Shown here one piece after another: positions 52,644-61,912 of a stretch of 64,000 nt of DNA. The translations under genes and the position numbers were made by a program. Within the stretch, counting starts at the first letter, position 1. The number at the start of each line of letters is the position of its first letter. The DNA is from Cellulomonas endophytica (lineage in GTDB: Bacteria > Actinomycetota > Actinomycetes > Actinomycetales > Cellulomonadaceae): contig NZ_RWJX01000002.1 in assembly GCF_004123805.1 (NCBI RefSeq), forward strand, positions 1-64,000, in the 5' to 3' direction. Under the pieces are notes generated by a model that did no database searches, was not told the origin of the DNA, and saw only the letters and a program-made list of their open reading frames with translations.

Positions 52644-53506
52644 TGCACGACCATGCTCATGTGCTCCTCGAGCCGGCTCAGGACCTCGTTGTTCCAGGCT
52701 GGCGCACCGACGACCTCCTGCTGCCCGCACAGCTCGGCGAGCCGCAACCGCTCGACGACCATGCCGCGCAGCGCGAGCTGCTCCCACAGCCGATCGTCCG
52801 CGATCGTCTGCGGAACGACGAGCGCGGTCACGGGGTCGACGTCCATGGTCAGCCAGCTCGCCCAGACCCGCGGCTCGACATCAGAGGCCTTGCTGATGAG
52901 CTCGGCTTGGAGGGTGCACTGGGCAAGGACCACGGGAAAGCCGGACCGGCCGTCGGCGAACGGCCGCCAGGCGACGACGTCGACCCCGCCATCCTTCCGG
53001 ATCGGCGGGCGGTACCCGGTCCCCGCCGGCACGCCGAGGAGGTCGGCAAGCCACTTGATGGCGGCCGGGAACGACTGAGGCCGACCTACCTCAGAGGGCC
53101 AGCCGAACCGGACGGCTCGTCCTACGTCGCCCCAGACACGAGCGAGGGCCTGCTCGGCGAGCTGCTCGAAGAGCACCTCCATCTCCCGGGCGGCCGTCGT
53201 CGACATGGTCGCGCGCGCGACAGACCCAGCGGACATGAGCACCAGGCTCGCGTAGACCGAGCGGCGCGCGTCAGGCCTCGCTCGCAACGCGAAGTCGTTG
53301 ACCACGAACGGGTACGCCGCGCCGAGCACGTCGGCGCGGCGACGGAGTGCACGCGTTGCAAGCGCCACCTGCGCCGAGCCGGTGCCGATCTCGTCCTGCG
53401 CCAGGCGTTCCAGCTCGTCGTACGCCAGCGGCCGGGTACCGCGCACCAGGAGCGCGGTCTCGACCCAGTCGGCTACCTGCTCGCGTCCCCTGACCTCGAT
53501 GTCCAT
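52640..53506 (-). CDS. Nuclease-like partner of ParB-like protein, copy 2
   Basis: A 288-residue protein. The N-terminal half is helical, with ALRRRADVLGAAYPFVV. Residues about 180-215 show DGGVDVVAWRPFADG then VVLAQCTLQAE, the same D...Q-C arrangement as copy 1 and a plausible divergent PD-(D/E)xK site. It is shorter than copy 1 by about 75 residues. ATG at 53506, three bases after the ParB-like stop; its own stop overlaps the small gene. Part of the four-gene operon. Confidence 0.68.
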   Translation of the reverse strand: MDIEVRGREQVADWVETALLVRGTRPLAYDELERLAQDEIGTGSAQVALATRALRRRADVLGAAYPFVVNDFALRARPDARRSVYASLVLMSAGSVARATMSTTAAREMEVLFEQLAEQALARVWGDVGRAVRFGWPSEVGRPQSFPAAIKWLADLLGVPAGTGYRPPIRKDGGVDVVAWRPFADGRSGFPVVLAQCTLQAELISKASDVEPRVWASWLTMDVDPVTALVVPQTIADDRLWEQLALRGMVVERLRLAELCGQQEVVGAPAWNNEVLSRLEEHMSMVVQ

Positions 53507-53508
53507 CG

Positions 53509-54615
53509 TCAGCCGGGGGTTGCCGCGAGTTCGTCGAGGGCTGTCCGCAACGACTCCACGAGCGTCTCGAGATCGGCGACCATCGCACGGACCTCCTGGT
53601 CCGAGGCGAAGTCTGCGATGTCTGCGGTCGCCGCGGACAGGGAGCTCTTCGCGGCGCCGAGCCGCCTCTGGAGCCTGTCGCGCGGGTCCATCCCCGTCTG
53701 CTGCACCTTCTCCTTCGCCGTCTCCAGGTCGGCACCTGAACGCAGCGCCTGCAGCCCGACGTCGCTGGCGACCACGTTGCCGAGCTGGCTGATCTGCCGT
53801 GAGTCGGTGATGACGGGCTCGCTGCTCTCGTTCCCGAAGGTCCAGCTCAGCAGCTCGGCGAGGTGGTCCACCTTGTCGGCCGGCACCGGCGCCTCGTTCA
53901 CATCCATGCGGGAACCCAAGGGGGCGCCTAGGTGGTCTCGCAGCTTCGTGTTGCCCATGGCGAGGGTCAAGAGCGAGAACGCCTTCTCCACCTCAGACGT
54001 CTCGATCCCGATCGTCTGGGCCTGCTGCACGACGGCGTAGTCCCGGAAGAGGTCGGCGGCCTTGCTCTTCGACACGCCGATCAGCTCGGCCACCTCGGCG
54101 AGCGACCGACCCTCTTTCACGCGCGCGTCGATGTACCGCGCCTGCATGTAAGGCGACCACGCGCGCTTGCCCACGATGTGCGCACGAGCCACCTGCCCGT
54201 GCGTCTCGTCGCGGGAAGCATGCACGACGACGGGCACCAGGGTGTCGACGTGCAGCCCGGCCTTCGCGCCAAGTGCCTCCCACGGCGCAGGCTCGGCGAA
54301 CGCAGCCCGGATGCTCGGGACCGCGAGGCCGAGGAGGGCCGTCAGTCGGCGGTTGCCTTCGACGACGACGAGCGTCCCGGCCTCCTCGCCGGGCACCGCG
54401 AGGAGCGGCTCTGCCTGGAAGTAGCCGCTGTCGGCGAGCGACTGCGCGATCTGGAACGCGTCGAAACCCATCTCGAGGAGCACGGCCAGGTCCTCCTGGG
54501 AGTCCCTCCGGTGACCCTCCGGGATGCGGGGGTTGTCCCGGTCCAGACGCAGGTCCTTGATCGCCACCCACCGGGTCTCCCCTTGCCGGACGGCCGTGCT
54601 CGTCGTCTCAATCAT
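53509..54615 (-). CDS. ParB/sulfiredoxin-like protein, copy 2
   Basis: A 368-residue protein. ParB N-domain: IKDLRLDRDNPRIP, GYFQAEPLLAV, LVVVEGNRRLTAL. HTH region: GRSLAEVAELIGVSKSKAADLFRDYAVV. Helical C-terminus with a long amphipathic stretch. Unlike plasmid ParB it has no CTPase GERR-to-parS context and no parA nearby. The ATG at 54615 overlaps the stop of the Z1 gene. Second gene of the operon; probably loads on or marks DNA for its nuclease-like partner (inference). Confidence 0.82.
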   Translation of the reverse strand: MIETTSTAVRQGETRWVAIKDLRLDRDNPRIPEGHRRDSQEDLAVLLEMGFDAFQIAQSLADSGYFQAEPLLAVPGEEAGTLVVVEGNRRLTALLGLAVPSIRAAFAEPAPWEALGAKAGLHVDTLVPVVVHASRDETHGQVARAHIVGKRAWSPYMQARYIDARVKEGRSLAEVAELIGVSKSKAADLFRDYAVVQQAQTIGIETSEVEKAFSLLTLAMGNTKLRDHLGAPLGSRMDVNEAPVPADKVDHLAELLSWTFGNESSEPVITDSRQISQLGNVVASDVGLQALRSGADLETAKEKVQQTGMDPRDRLQRRLGAAKSSLSAATADIADFASDQEVRAMVADLETLVESLRTALDELAATPG

Positions 54616-57445
54616 CGCTCATCTTTCTGGTGATGGTTCGTGTGCCCAGGTGCAGGGCCAGGGTCAACAGCGAGTGCGACGGCGCCTCGCCACGCCGATA
54701 GACGTGGTGGACCTGGACCGCCACCCGGTCGGGGTCCAGCTCTATCCCCGGCGTGGCGCGGTCCCCGGCGTAGGAGGGGGTGCCTACCTGCGGCCGGGGG
54801 TCCTTGCCTTGGAAGAGGTTGACGAAGCCCACCTGCTCGTCCCAGCGCCTCGCCCGCGGGTCGCCCTTCTCGTCCATGAGGAGGACCGGCACCAGGGTCC
54901 TGGCGGGCACGTTGCGCTCCAGGTGCTGCACGAGGTCGTCACGGCGCCAACCAGGGCTGTAGCTCTCGACCACCCACGGCTTCAGGAGGCCGCTCAGCAG
55001 CTCCTCGAGGGGCACCTCGACCGTTCGGAACGCGAGCCGGCCGTACGGGACGAGCGGCGCGTCGAGGAGCCCGGTGGCTCGCACCCGCGCCTCGTTGTTC
55101 TTCTTGTCGACCTCGTCGAACGACGGTCGCCGGAGGCTGTGCCAGCCAGCGGGTTGGGTGGACAGTGCCGTGACGACAGCGTCGCGCGTCGGCTTCATGC
55201 CCTCAGGCAGGAGAAGCCCGACGTCCTGTGCCCACGTGTGGACCGATCCCCCTGCGTCGACGTGGTCCTGCAGCTGTGCGCGTAGGTCGTACTCCGTGTA
55301 CACGATGTCGCGGAACGAGCGGACGGTCCTGCGAGAGGCGAAGAACTGGCAGTACGGAAGGAGCTTCGACCGGTACCCGAAGGCTCGCGCCCGCTGCTCC
55401 AGTGTGTCGACCTGCACGCTCGCCGGCCTGTTCATGTAGGTGACGGTCAGCCCCTCCACCGTGAAGCCTCGATCAAGCTTGTTGCCGCCGACGAGCACGT
55501 GGACCGGCGAGACGGTCCAGTCGACCTTCGTCAGGTCGCTCGCGGAGTTGACCAGCCACAGGTTGCACTCGCGCACCGCGACCCGCAGACGGACGAGCAG
55601 GGCGTCGTCGTCGACGGCCTCCGCGCCTGAGCCGACCAGGCGCTGTCGTTCGTCGGAGAACACGTCCGGCACGTCGGCGAAGGACGTCGCCTGTTCGACA
55701 TCGGCACGCCATGCCTTCAGCTGGCGCTGCAGCAGGAAGTGGTAGCGCTGCTGGACGTCGTTGCGAGCGGTCGAGTGCACGAGCATCGAGAAGGGGGCAT
55801 CGGCGGCACCGTTCTCCATCAACGTCGCGACTCCGACCAGGAAGCAGGCGAAGGCCTTCTCCAAGCTCTTCGGCAGCGCCAGCGGCGGGCTCTTGGTCGC
55901 CTGCTCCTCGAGCACCGGGACGTCGCGGACGACCCTGTCAGCGTGGTCGACGAAGAACTCCCGACCTCCCGTGTAGCCCGGACCCGGCTGCAGGAAGACG
56001 ACCTTGTCGGGATGGAGGAGGTCGGCCGAGTCGAGCATGAGCGGCCCGTACGGTGTCGCCGTGTACTGCACGTACAAGTGGTTGGGAACGGCTTCGCGCA
56101 ACGACTTGATCGACTCGTAGGTGCGGCTCTCGGCGGCGCTGCCCAAGGTGTTGAGCGACGCCTGGTCAGCCTCGTCGTCGACCACGATCGTCGGGACGTC
56201 GAGAGCGAGGGACTTCAAGGCGTCGGCGAGCGCCGCGATCCGGCCGGCGTGCTTCAGCACGGGGACGATGACGACCCGGCCCCGGTCGAGGTGCGTGGCG
56301 AGGCGTTTGGCACCGGCTGGGCCCGAGAGGTTGGGCTCGCTCACCCAGACGTAGTCCTGTCGGCGCCCGATCCCCAGCGCCTCTTCCACGCGGCCACGGT
56401 TCTGGTCCAGCAGCAGGTTGGTCGAGCCGAGGACCGCGATCGCGATGCGGTAGCCGGCGTCCGCGGCCGCCGCCAGCAGCGCGATGATCGAGGTCGTCTT
56501 CCCCGACTGGACGAGGCCCAGGGCGAGGCACGTGGAACCGGGTGTTCCCGCAGCCAGCGGGCCGGCCTCGAGGACCTCGCGCGCGGATTCCCAGATGCTC
56601 GTCCGCGTCGCGTCGTCGATCTTGCTGGCCAGCGCCTGGTCGACACGTACCGCCTCAGCACCTAGCTCGGCCACGCTCTGCCCCGTCTCCCTCATGTACA
56701 AGAACGTTGTCTGCTTGACGGCGCTCCAGGCGCCGTACCGGTTGCGGAGCGTCCCGCCCGACGGCGCGTCGCTGCCGTGGACCGCACGCCACGCTTCGTA
56801 CCCGCTGAACGACCCGCTCGAGCCGGGGGCCCGCAGGTAGTCCGCCACCCAGTCCAAGAGCTCCGTGTCCGTCCACCGGGACTGGTAGTCGTCCCGGGGT
56901 GCTCTGACCGGTTCGACGCCGGCCGCCTCGCAGGCCGCAGAGAACGACCCGTAGACCTGCCCGATCCGCACGGCCGACGGGCCCTGGACCTCCCCGACTC
57001 TCAGCAGGTCGTCGTAGGCCGTCGAGCTCAAGGGCCACTCGAACGTCGCCGCATCGACGAGTGCCTGCATGGTCTGGTCATGGCTCCAACGTGGAGAGAC
57101 CCAGGGTTGGGGACGGACCAGGAGCCGGCGGACGTCGTCAGGCAGGAGTCGCCGGACCTCGTCGACGGGCAGGGCGACCCGATCGGCGACCTCCTCCACC
57201 GTAGTGCCGGGGTGCGCGAGGACGTCTGCACGAAGGTCTCGCACTGCTCGAGCGTCGCGGCGCTGCGCCTCGGCCGCTCGCGCCTGGCGCGCCTCCGACG
57301 ACGAGACGCCGCCACGCTTCGTCAAGATCTGGCGCACGGCTTCGCGCGTCAGGCCGAAACCGTCGCCGATCTCCTGGAGCGTGCTGCCCGACGCGCGCAT
57401 GGCGACGATCTGCGCGTCGCGGTCGCCCGTCAAGTGCCTAGCCAT
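54608..57445 (-). CDS. Z1-domain superfamily II ATPase with HTH and DNA-binding repeats
   Basis: A protein of about 945 residues. An N-terminal sigma-region-4-like HTH (TLQEIGDGFGLTREAVRQIL) is followed by two homing-endonuclease-associated-type repeats (about 125-175 and 190-245, ending GSFSAACEAAG and GAWSAV). Then comes a Z1 ATPase: Walker A VQSGKTTS (about 312), VVDDEADQAS, QYTATP, GGNKLDRGFT and QRARAFGYR. Z1 proteins are known from bacterial conflict loci with GHKL ATPases, but no such partner occurs here. The ATG at 57445 is used; an in-frame ATG five codons upstream is possible. First gene of the coupled four-gene operon. Confidence 0.82.
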   Translation of the reverse strand: MARHLTGDRDAQIVAMRASGSTLQEIGDGFGLTREAVRQILTKRGGVSSSEARQARAAEAQRRDARAVRDLRADVLAHPGTTVEEVADRVALPVDEVRRLLPDDVRRLLVRPQPWVSPRWSHDQTMQALVDAATFEWPLSSTAYDDLLRVGEVQGPSAVRIGQVYGSFSAACEAAGVEPVRAPRDDYQSRWTDTELLDWVADYLRAPGSSGSFSGYEAWRAVHGSDAPSGGTLRNRYGAWSAVKQTTFLYMRETGQSVAELGAEAVRVDQALASKIDDATRTSIWESAREVLEAGPLAAGTPGSTCLALGLVQSGKTTSIIALLAAAADAGYRIAIAVLGSTNLLLDQNRGRVEEALGIGRRQDYVWVSEPNLSGPAGAKRLATHLDRGRVVIVPVLKHAGRIAALADALKSLALDVPTIVVDDEADQASLNTLGSAAESRTYESIKSLREAVPNHLYVQYTATPYGPLMLDSADLLHPDKVVFLQPGPGYTGGREFFVDHADRVVRDVPVLEEQATKSPPLALPKSLEKAFACFLVGVATLMENGAADAPFSMLVHSTARNDVQQRYHFLLQRQLKAWRADVEQATSFADVPDVFSDERQRLVGSGAEAVDDDALLVRLRVAVRECNLWLVNSASDLTKVDWTVSPVHVLVGGNKLDRGFTVEGLTVTYMNRPASVQVDTLEQRARAFGYRSKLLPYCQFFASRRTVRSFRDIVYTEYDLRAQLQDHVDAGGSVHTWAQDVGLLLPEGMKPTRDAVVTALSTQPAGWHSLRRPSFDEVDKKNNEARVRATGLLDAPLVPYGRLAFRTVEVPLEELLSGLLKPWVVESYSPGWRRDDLVQHLERNVPARTLVPVLLMDEKGDPRARRWDEQVGFVNLFQGKDPRPQVGTPSYAGDRATPGIELDPDRVAVQVHHVYRRGEAPSHSLLTLALHLGTRTITRKMSDD

Positions 57446-57518
57446 GGTGCAACGCACCATAGCGGCGGGACGAATCTGCGGAGGCGCATTCACTGTCTGT
57501 GCTCGACACTTCACCCGC

Positions 57519-57653
57519 ATGCAGGCGGCCAACCGCGAAGTCTCCCTCGAGGAGGCCAACAACCGCCTACTTGAGGTGCTGCGAACCATCTGGCGTCAGG
57601 CCCAACCACCGCCAGACAACGCTCCTCGGCTGTCGGAGCAGGCGGCGCGGTAG
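57519..57653 (+). CDS. Possible small protein (44 aa)
   Basis: A short frame from ATG 57519 encodes NREVSLEEANNRLLEVLRTIWRQ and a polar tail, which looks like a real amphipathic helix rather than GC shadow. There is no ribosome site. It lies in the 330-base gap between the Z1 operon and the HelD gene, where I see nothing else. Confidence 0.25.
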   Translation: MQAANREVSLEEANNRLLEVLRTIWRQAQPPPDNAPRLSEQAAR

Positions 57654-57778
57654 GCATGTTCGCCGCAGTCATGCTCCGCGGCGCCCGATACGACATGCCG
57701 CCGCTCGCTCGATGCCGAAGCGCGAGTCAATTTCGTTAACGGACTTTCCGACACCGACGACCTATCCGCGACGGCTCA

Positions 57779-60097
57779 CTACTCGGCTAGCAGTTCCTTT
57801 GCGGCTTGCAGCACGTCGTCCCAAAGTGCCGGTGCGACCGTGCTGCGGAGATCCGCAACGACCTGCTCTGCTGCGAACCGGACCATCTGACCCCGCCGGT
57901 CCGTCGACAGGAGGTGCGACGACGCGGCTCCCGCGGGAAGGACCGCGGGCGCGACCATCTCGACGTCCTCGGGTTGCGCGCCAGCGGTTGCCGCCGCAGC
58001 GCCGGGGCCTCCCTCCTCGACCACCGTCGTAGCCCGGGCGGCCGGCAGCCCGAGCTCGGGCGGCAACGAACCTTCGACGTGCACGAGGTCCAGGGAGCGC
58101 GTGGCGCGGGTGAGAGCGATGTAGAGCATGCGCAGCCCCTCGGGGCCGGACTCGACGATGGTCCTCGGCTCGACGACGACCACCGAGTCGAACTCCAAGC
58201 CCTTCGCCACGACGGGTGAGACCAGGTTGATCCCGTTGCTCAGGCCGCCGCCGTCGGCGTCTGCCCACCGGATGTCGTGCGCTCTTAATGCCGACGTGAG
58301 CGCGTCACGGCACTGGTCCGGGCAGACGACCCCGACGAAGCGGCCACGACCGGCGTGGTCACGCACCAGCGCGGCGACGCGCTCGGCGAGGTCGCCGAGG
58401 TCCTGCGCCGGGTGCACGCCGACGGCGTCCGGGACGTCCCGCAGGACCTTGGGCGCGCCTAGCCCCGGCGCGATGAACGGCAGCAGGCGCGCAGCCACCT
58501 CCATCACCGAGGACGGGACGCGGTAGCCGAATTCGAGCTCGACCACCTCGCGCGGCAGAGGCGAGCTCAGGAGGTCGAGCACGTCGTCCCAGGACGCCCT
58601 CGCCCAGACGCCTGTGGACTGCGCCACGTCCCCGACCAGCGTCATCGCGCCATCTCTCGACCGGCGGCGAAGGGCGTCGAGCTGCATCGGCGACAGGTCC
58701 TGCGCCTCGTCGACCACGACGTGCGAGAAGGTCTTGGTCGTGCCACCGCCCATGGCATCGGCCAGGTGGTCGAGGAGCACGAGGTCCTCTTTCGTCCATG
58801 CGACGTCAGCCAGCTTTGTGCCTGGCGCGCGACGAAGCATCTCCACCTCCGCGGCGCCGAGCAGACCGTTCGCCGCCTGGCGCAACCGCTCCGTCGAGGC
58901 GTAGAGCTCACGAAGGAAGGCGTGGGTCGTCGTCTGGGGCCAGATCTTGTCGGTGAGGGCTTCGACCTCGACCTGGTCGAGGAGCTGCCCGGCGTCCCCT
59001 CGGCTGCCGACGCCGCGTGCCTTCAGCTCGGCAGCGGTGAGCACCGACAGCCTCTGCTGCAACGCGGTGCGGAAACGTGCTCGCCCTACGAGGTACGGGG
59101 CGGAGACGTGGGGACGCACCACCTCCTCGAGGAGCGCGCGCTCCACGACGAGCGGCCACCTCTGGTTGCGTACACGCAGCCGCTGCTGACCGGTCGGTAC
59201 GCGCACGCGCTGCTCGAGCGCACGTGCGAGCACGTCCATCATGCGTGCGTCGCCTTTGAGCCTCGCGCTCTCGGACGCCTCTCTCCCGGACGCGCGCACG
59301 GACACGTCGAGCATGCCGATCACGTCGGTCTGCACCACATCGGCGTCACCGAGCTCGGGCAGCACCTGGCGGACGTAGCGCGTGAAGGTCCGCGTCGGTC
59401 CGACCACCAGCACGTCGTCGGGCCGCACCTCGCGGTGGTTGTGGAGCAGCCACGACACCCGGTGCAGCGCCACGGCCGTCTTGCCGGTACCGGGACCGCC
59501 CTGGACGACCGTGAGGGAGCGTGCCGGCCTCCGGATGACCTTGCTCTGCGTCGCCTGGAGCGTCTGGACGATCTGCTGCATCTCAGGCGTCCGAGAGCGG
59601 GACAGGGTGTCCTCGAGCAGCACGTCCGAGCGCGTCGCCTCCCACTCCGGGTCCTCGAGCTCGGCGACCTTCCTGGCGATCTCTGCCAGGACCAGGTCGT
59701 CGAACCGTCGGATGCGGGTGCCGTCGCACGTGAAGGTGCGTCGCCGCACGACCGTCCCCGGTTCGGTCGCCGTCGCCTCTCGGAGCTGCATGACGTAGGG
59801 CGTCTGCCAGGAGTAGACGAGCATGTCCTGCTGCTCGTCGAGAAGCGCATGGAGACCGGCGTACACGGCCTCGCCGCCCTGCACGTCGATGCGGACCAGC
59901 GCAGGTGCGTCGTCCGGGCTGCCGAGGGTCGTGTCTCTGCGCGCGTTGGCCGCCATGCTCGAGCGGGCTTTGGCGTCGCCGACCGCCGCAAATCCCGCCG
60001 CGCGGTCAGCCCGCTTGCGCTCGCGGACGTCGACCGCTCGGTCGAAGTACGACTGCTCGACCCGTCGCTCGGCCGCTGTGTCGGTCCCGACGCCCAC
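57779..60097 (-). CDS. HelD-like superfamily 1 helicase
   Basis: A protein of about 772 residues. N-terminal coiled-coil-like leader (EQSYFDRAVDVRERKR), Walker A VVQGGPGTGKTAV, a long insertion, motif II VVVDEAQDLSPMQL, motif III TLVGDVAQST, then GYRVP and GLEFDSVVVVEP plus YIALTRATRSL. This matches actinobacterial HelD, which removes stalled RNA polymerase, and its broader UvrD-like kin. The GTG at 60097 has GGAG five bases upstream; longer starts run into GC-rich non-family text. Divergent from the gene at 60265. In an island setting it could instead serve defence. Confidence 0.78.
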   Translation of the reverse strand: MGVGTDTAAERRVEQSYFDRAVDVRERKRADRAAGFAAVGDAKARSSMAANARRDTTLGSPDDAPALVRIDVQGGEAVYAGLHALLDEQQDMLVYSWQTPYVMQLREATATEPGTVVRRRTFTCDGTRIRRFDDLVLAEIARKVAELEDPEWEATRSDVLLEDTLSRSRTPEMQQIVQTLQATQSKVIRRPARSLTVVQGGPGTGKTAVALHRVSWLLHNHREVRPDDVLVVGPTRTFTRYVRQVLPELGDADVVQTDVIGMLDVSVRASGREASESARLKGDARMMDVLARALEQRVRVPTGQQRLRVRNQRWPLVVERALLEEVVRPHVSAPYLVGRARFRTALQQRLSVLTAAELKARGVGSRGDAGQLLDQVEVEALTDKIWPQTTTHAFLRELYASTERLRQAANGLLGAAEVEMLRRAPGTKLADVAWTKEDLVLLDHLADAMGGGTTKTFSHVVVDEAQDLSPMQLDALRRRSRDGAMTLVGDVAQSTGVWARASWDDVLDLLSSPLPREVVELEFGYRVPSSVMEVAARLLPFIAPGLGAPKVLRDVPDAVGVHPAQDLGDLAERVAALVRDHAGRGRFVGVVCPDQCRDALTSALRAHDIRWADADGGGLSNGINLVSPVVAKGLEFDSVVVVEPRTIVESGPEGLRMLYIALTRATRSLDLVHVEGSLPPELGLPAARATTVVEEGGPGAAAATAGAQPEDVEMVAPAVLPAGAASSHLLSTDRRGQMVRFAAEQVVADLRSTVAPALWDDVLQAAKELLAE

Positions 60098-60264
60098 GTG
60101 TTCTCCAACTCCGATGCCGGCCACGGCTACGCTGCGCCACCGACGCGCTCCCGAGGCTCCAGCGGCTCCTCCTCCGACCACCGCCGATGCTGCCTGTTCC
60201 CGGGGCGCGGCCACGAGGGCATGACGAGCAATTCACCCGCACGCCGGCAGGACGAGGGAGAGCC

Positions 60265-61065
60265 GTGCCTCACCAGATCTCATGGGTGCGCGAGGAGATC
60301 GTCCTCGCCACGGACCTGCTCCGGCAGAACGACTGGCTCGACATGCGCGCCTCCGACCCGCGCATCGCGACGCTGTCGCTCCTCCTACGTTCCGACTGGG
60401 TCCACCCGAGCACCGACCGCCCCGCCAGCTTTCGCAACACGAACAGCGTCTCGCGCAAGGTGTCGGACATCTTCACGCAGCTGCCGCACTACGCGGGCAG
60501 GTCGACCAAAGGCAACCGCCTCGACAAGGTGGTCCTCGACGAGTTCCTCGCGGCACCGCACGAGATGACTCGGTACGCCGCCCGGCTGCGCGCAGCGGCG
60601 GGACAACGCGTCGACGACGCCGCCCAGGCAGCGGCCGGTGCGCCGTCACCGCTCCGCGCACCTCAGCCCGCGCCGGTCGGTGCTGTCGGAGCGCGCACCG
60701 CCCGGACGCCCGTCTCGCTGCCCGACATCTCCGTTCCGACGCGCGAACGGGTCACGGCGTTCATGGCGTCACCCCGGTACGCGGAGCAGAGGCAGAGGTC
60801 CGGGCGGCGCCCCCTCCCCGACCAGGTCGTCCGATCCGCTCTCGAGGTGCTGGTCGAAGCGGGGGGACGCGCGTCGGGGCGGCAGCTGTCCGCCGCGGCG
60901 GGGTTCGGCGAGGTGTCCTTCGCCCCGACCTTCGCCGCGCTGCGACGTCTCCTCAACGTCGACGGCTCACAGGTCGTCGCGGTCGCGCCCGACGGTCTGA
61001 CCGTCCGGCTGGACGTGCCGCTGCTCGTCGAGCCGATGCTGGGGGGGCCTGCAGGCCGCCTCTGA
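60265..61065 (+). CDS. HNH-associated N-domain joined to PglZ-like C-terminal domain
   Basis: A 266-residue protein. Residues about 5-105 (VREEIVLATDLLRQNDWLDM, FRNTNSVSRKVSDI) resemble the helical domain found before HNH nucleases of the McrA type. Residues about 165-262 (SGRRPLPDQVV, LRRLLNVDGSQVVAVAPDGLTVRLD) closely resemble the C-terminal winged domain of BREX type 2 PglZ. No HNH or phosphatase catalytic motif is present between them. The GTG at 60265 has GAGGGAGA upstream. It lies about 850 bases before pglW, so it may be a BREX accessory or regulator. Confidence 0.6.
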   Translation: MPHQISWVREEIVLATDLLRQNDWLDMRASDPRIATLSLLLRSDWVHPSTDRPASFRNTNSVSRKVSDIFTQLPHYAGRSTKGNRLDKVVLDEFLAAPHEMTRYAARLRAAAGQRVDDAAQAAAGAPSPLRAPQPAPVGAVGARTARTPVSLPDISVPTRERVTAFMASPRYAEQRQRSGRRPLPDQVVRSALEVLVEAGGRASGRQLSAAAGFGEVSFAPTFAALRRLLNVDGSQVVAVAPDGLTVRLDVPLLVEPMLGGPAGRL

Positions 61066-61089
61066 CCTCAGCCGTGCAGGCGAGGAGGA

Positions 61090-61737
61090 TCACCCGGAAA
61101 CGACGACGACGGCGCCTCGCGTGACGACGTGCGCCTGCCACGAGCCAGCCGCCATCCGGCTCCACGACTCCACGTACAGGTGGTTCTCACGAGCGCGCAG
61201 CAGGAAGCCGCCGTACATCCCGCTGACGGGCATCCAGACGCCGTCGCTGCCGCTCTCGGCGAGCACCGCCACCGGGGGCAGCCGCATCGTCACCCCAGGG
61301 TCGAGCCCGCCGTCGCGCCGACGCCCGTCGACGAGCTCGCGCAACCTGGCCTCGATGCCACGGACATCCTCGCTCACGAAGGGGTCGAGCGCCGGCGGGC
61401 AGAGCACCTCGGCGAGCCGGTGGTGCCCGCGCTCCCGTGCGACGTCGGCCGGTGTCCTCCCGTCGGCCGCCGGCAGGCTCAGCCAGGCCCCGCGGCGACG
61501 GAGGTCATCGACGACCTCGACAGGCGCGCCGTGCCATGCGGCCTGGTGCAGCGGCGCGAACCAGCTGGTCCCACCGATGCGGTACCCGTTGACGTCGACG
61601 CCCTTCGCGTCGTCGAGCACCCGGGTCACCTCGGCCCACCGGGCGTCCCGCGCGGCATCGGCCAACGCGTCGTGCTCGGCGAGCAACCAGCCGCTGCACC
61701 GGTCACGCGAGGTCTCCGCCCGCCACTCCCGAACCAT
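61090..61737 (-). CDS. Ankyrin-repeat protein
   Basis: A 215-residue protein with about two ankyrin units (WFAPLHQAAWHGAPVEVVDDLRRRGA, then ADGRTPADVARERGHHRLAEVL). A C-terminal beta-rich domain (VWMPVSGMYGGFLLRARENHLYVESWSRM) follows. The ATG at 61737 is chosen; the frame extends upstream with poor sequence. Probably a protein-binding adaptor, as in other short ankyrin proteins of actinobacteria. It stands between two BREX-related genes but on the opposite strand. Confidence 0.7.
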   Translation of the reverse strand: MVREWRAETSRDRCSGWLLAEHDALADAARDARWAEVTRVLDDAKGVDVNGYRIGGTSWFAPLHQAAWHGAPVEVVDDLRRRGAWLSLPAADGRTPADVARERGHHRLAEVLCPPALDPFVSEDVRGIEARLRELVDGRRRDGGLDPGVTMRLPPVAVLAESGSDGVWMPVSGMYGGFLLRARENHLYVESWSRMAAGSWQAHVVTRGAVVVVSG

Positions 61738-61912
61738 GCGCCCGGGTCTAGCACGACGACGATGCTCGAAGCGCGACACAGACCCACGGTTCACCCGCTC
61801 CCTGGTCGGCGACCTCGCCCGACGCCCTTCGCCGAGGTGGCAAGATCGTCGATGAGGCCGTCACCAGCACGTCCGCACCACCAGCTCGTCGGCACCACAG
61901 GGGGGACCGCCG

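Noticed and set aside
58721-60568. 615-codon plus-strand open frame
   Set aside because: Antisense to the HelD-like helicase, which has all helicase motifs on the minus strand.
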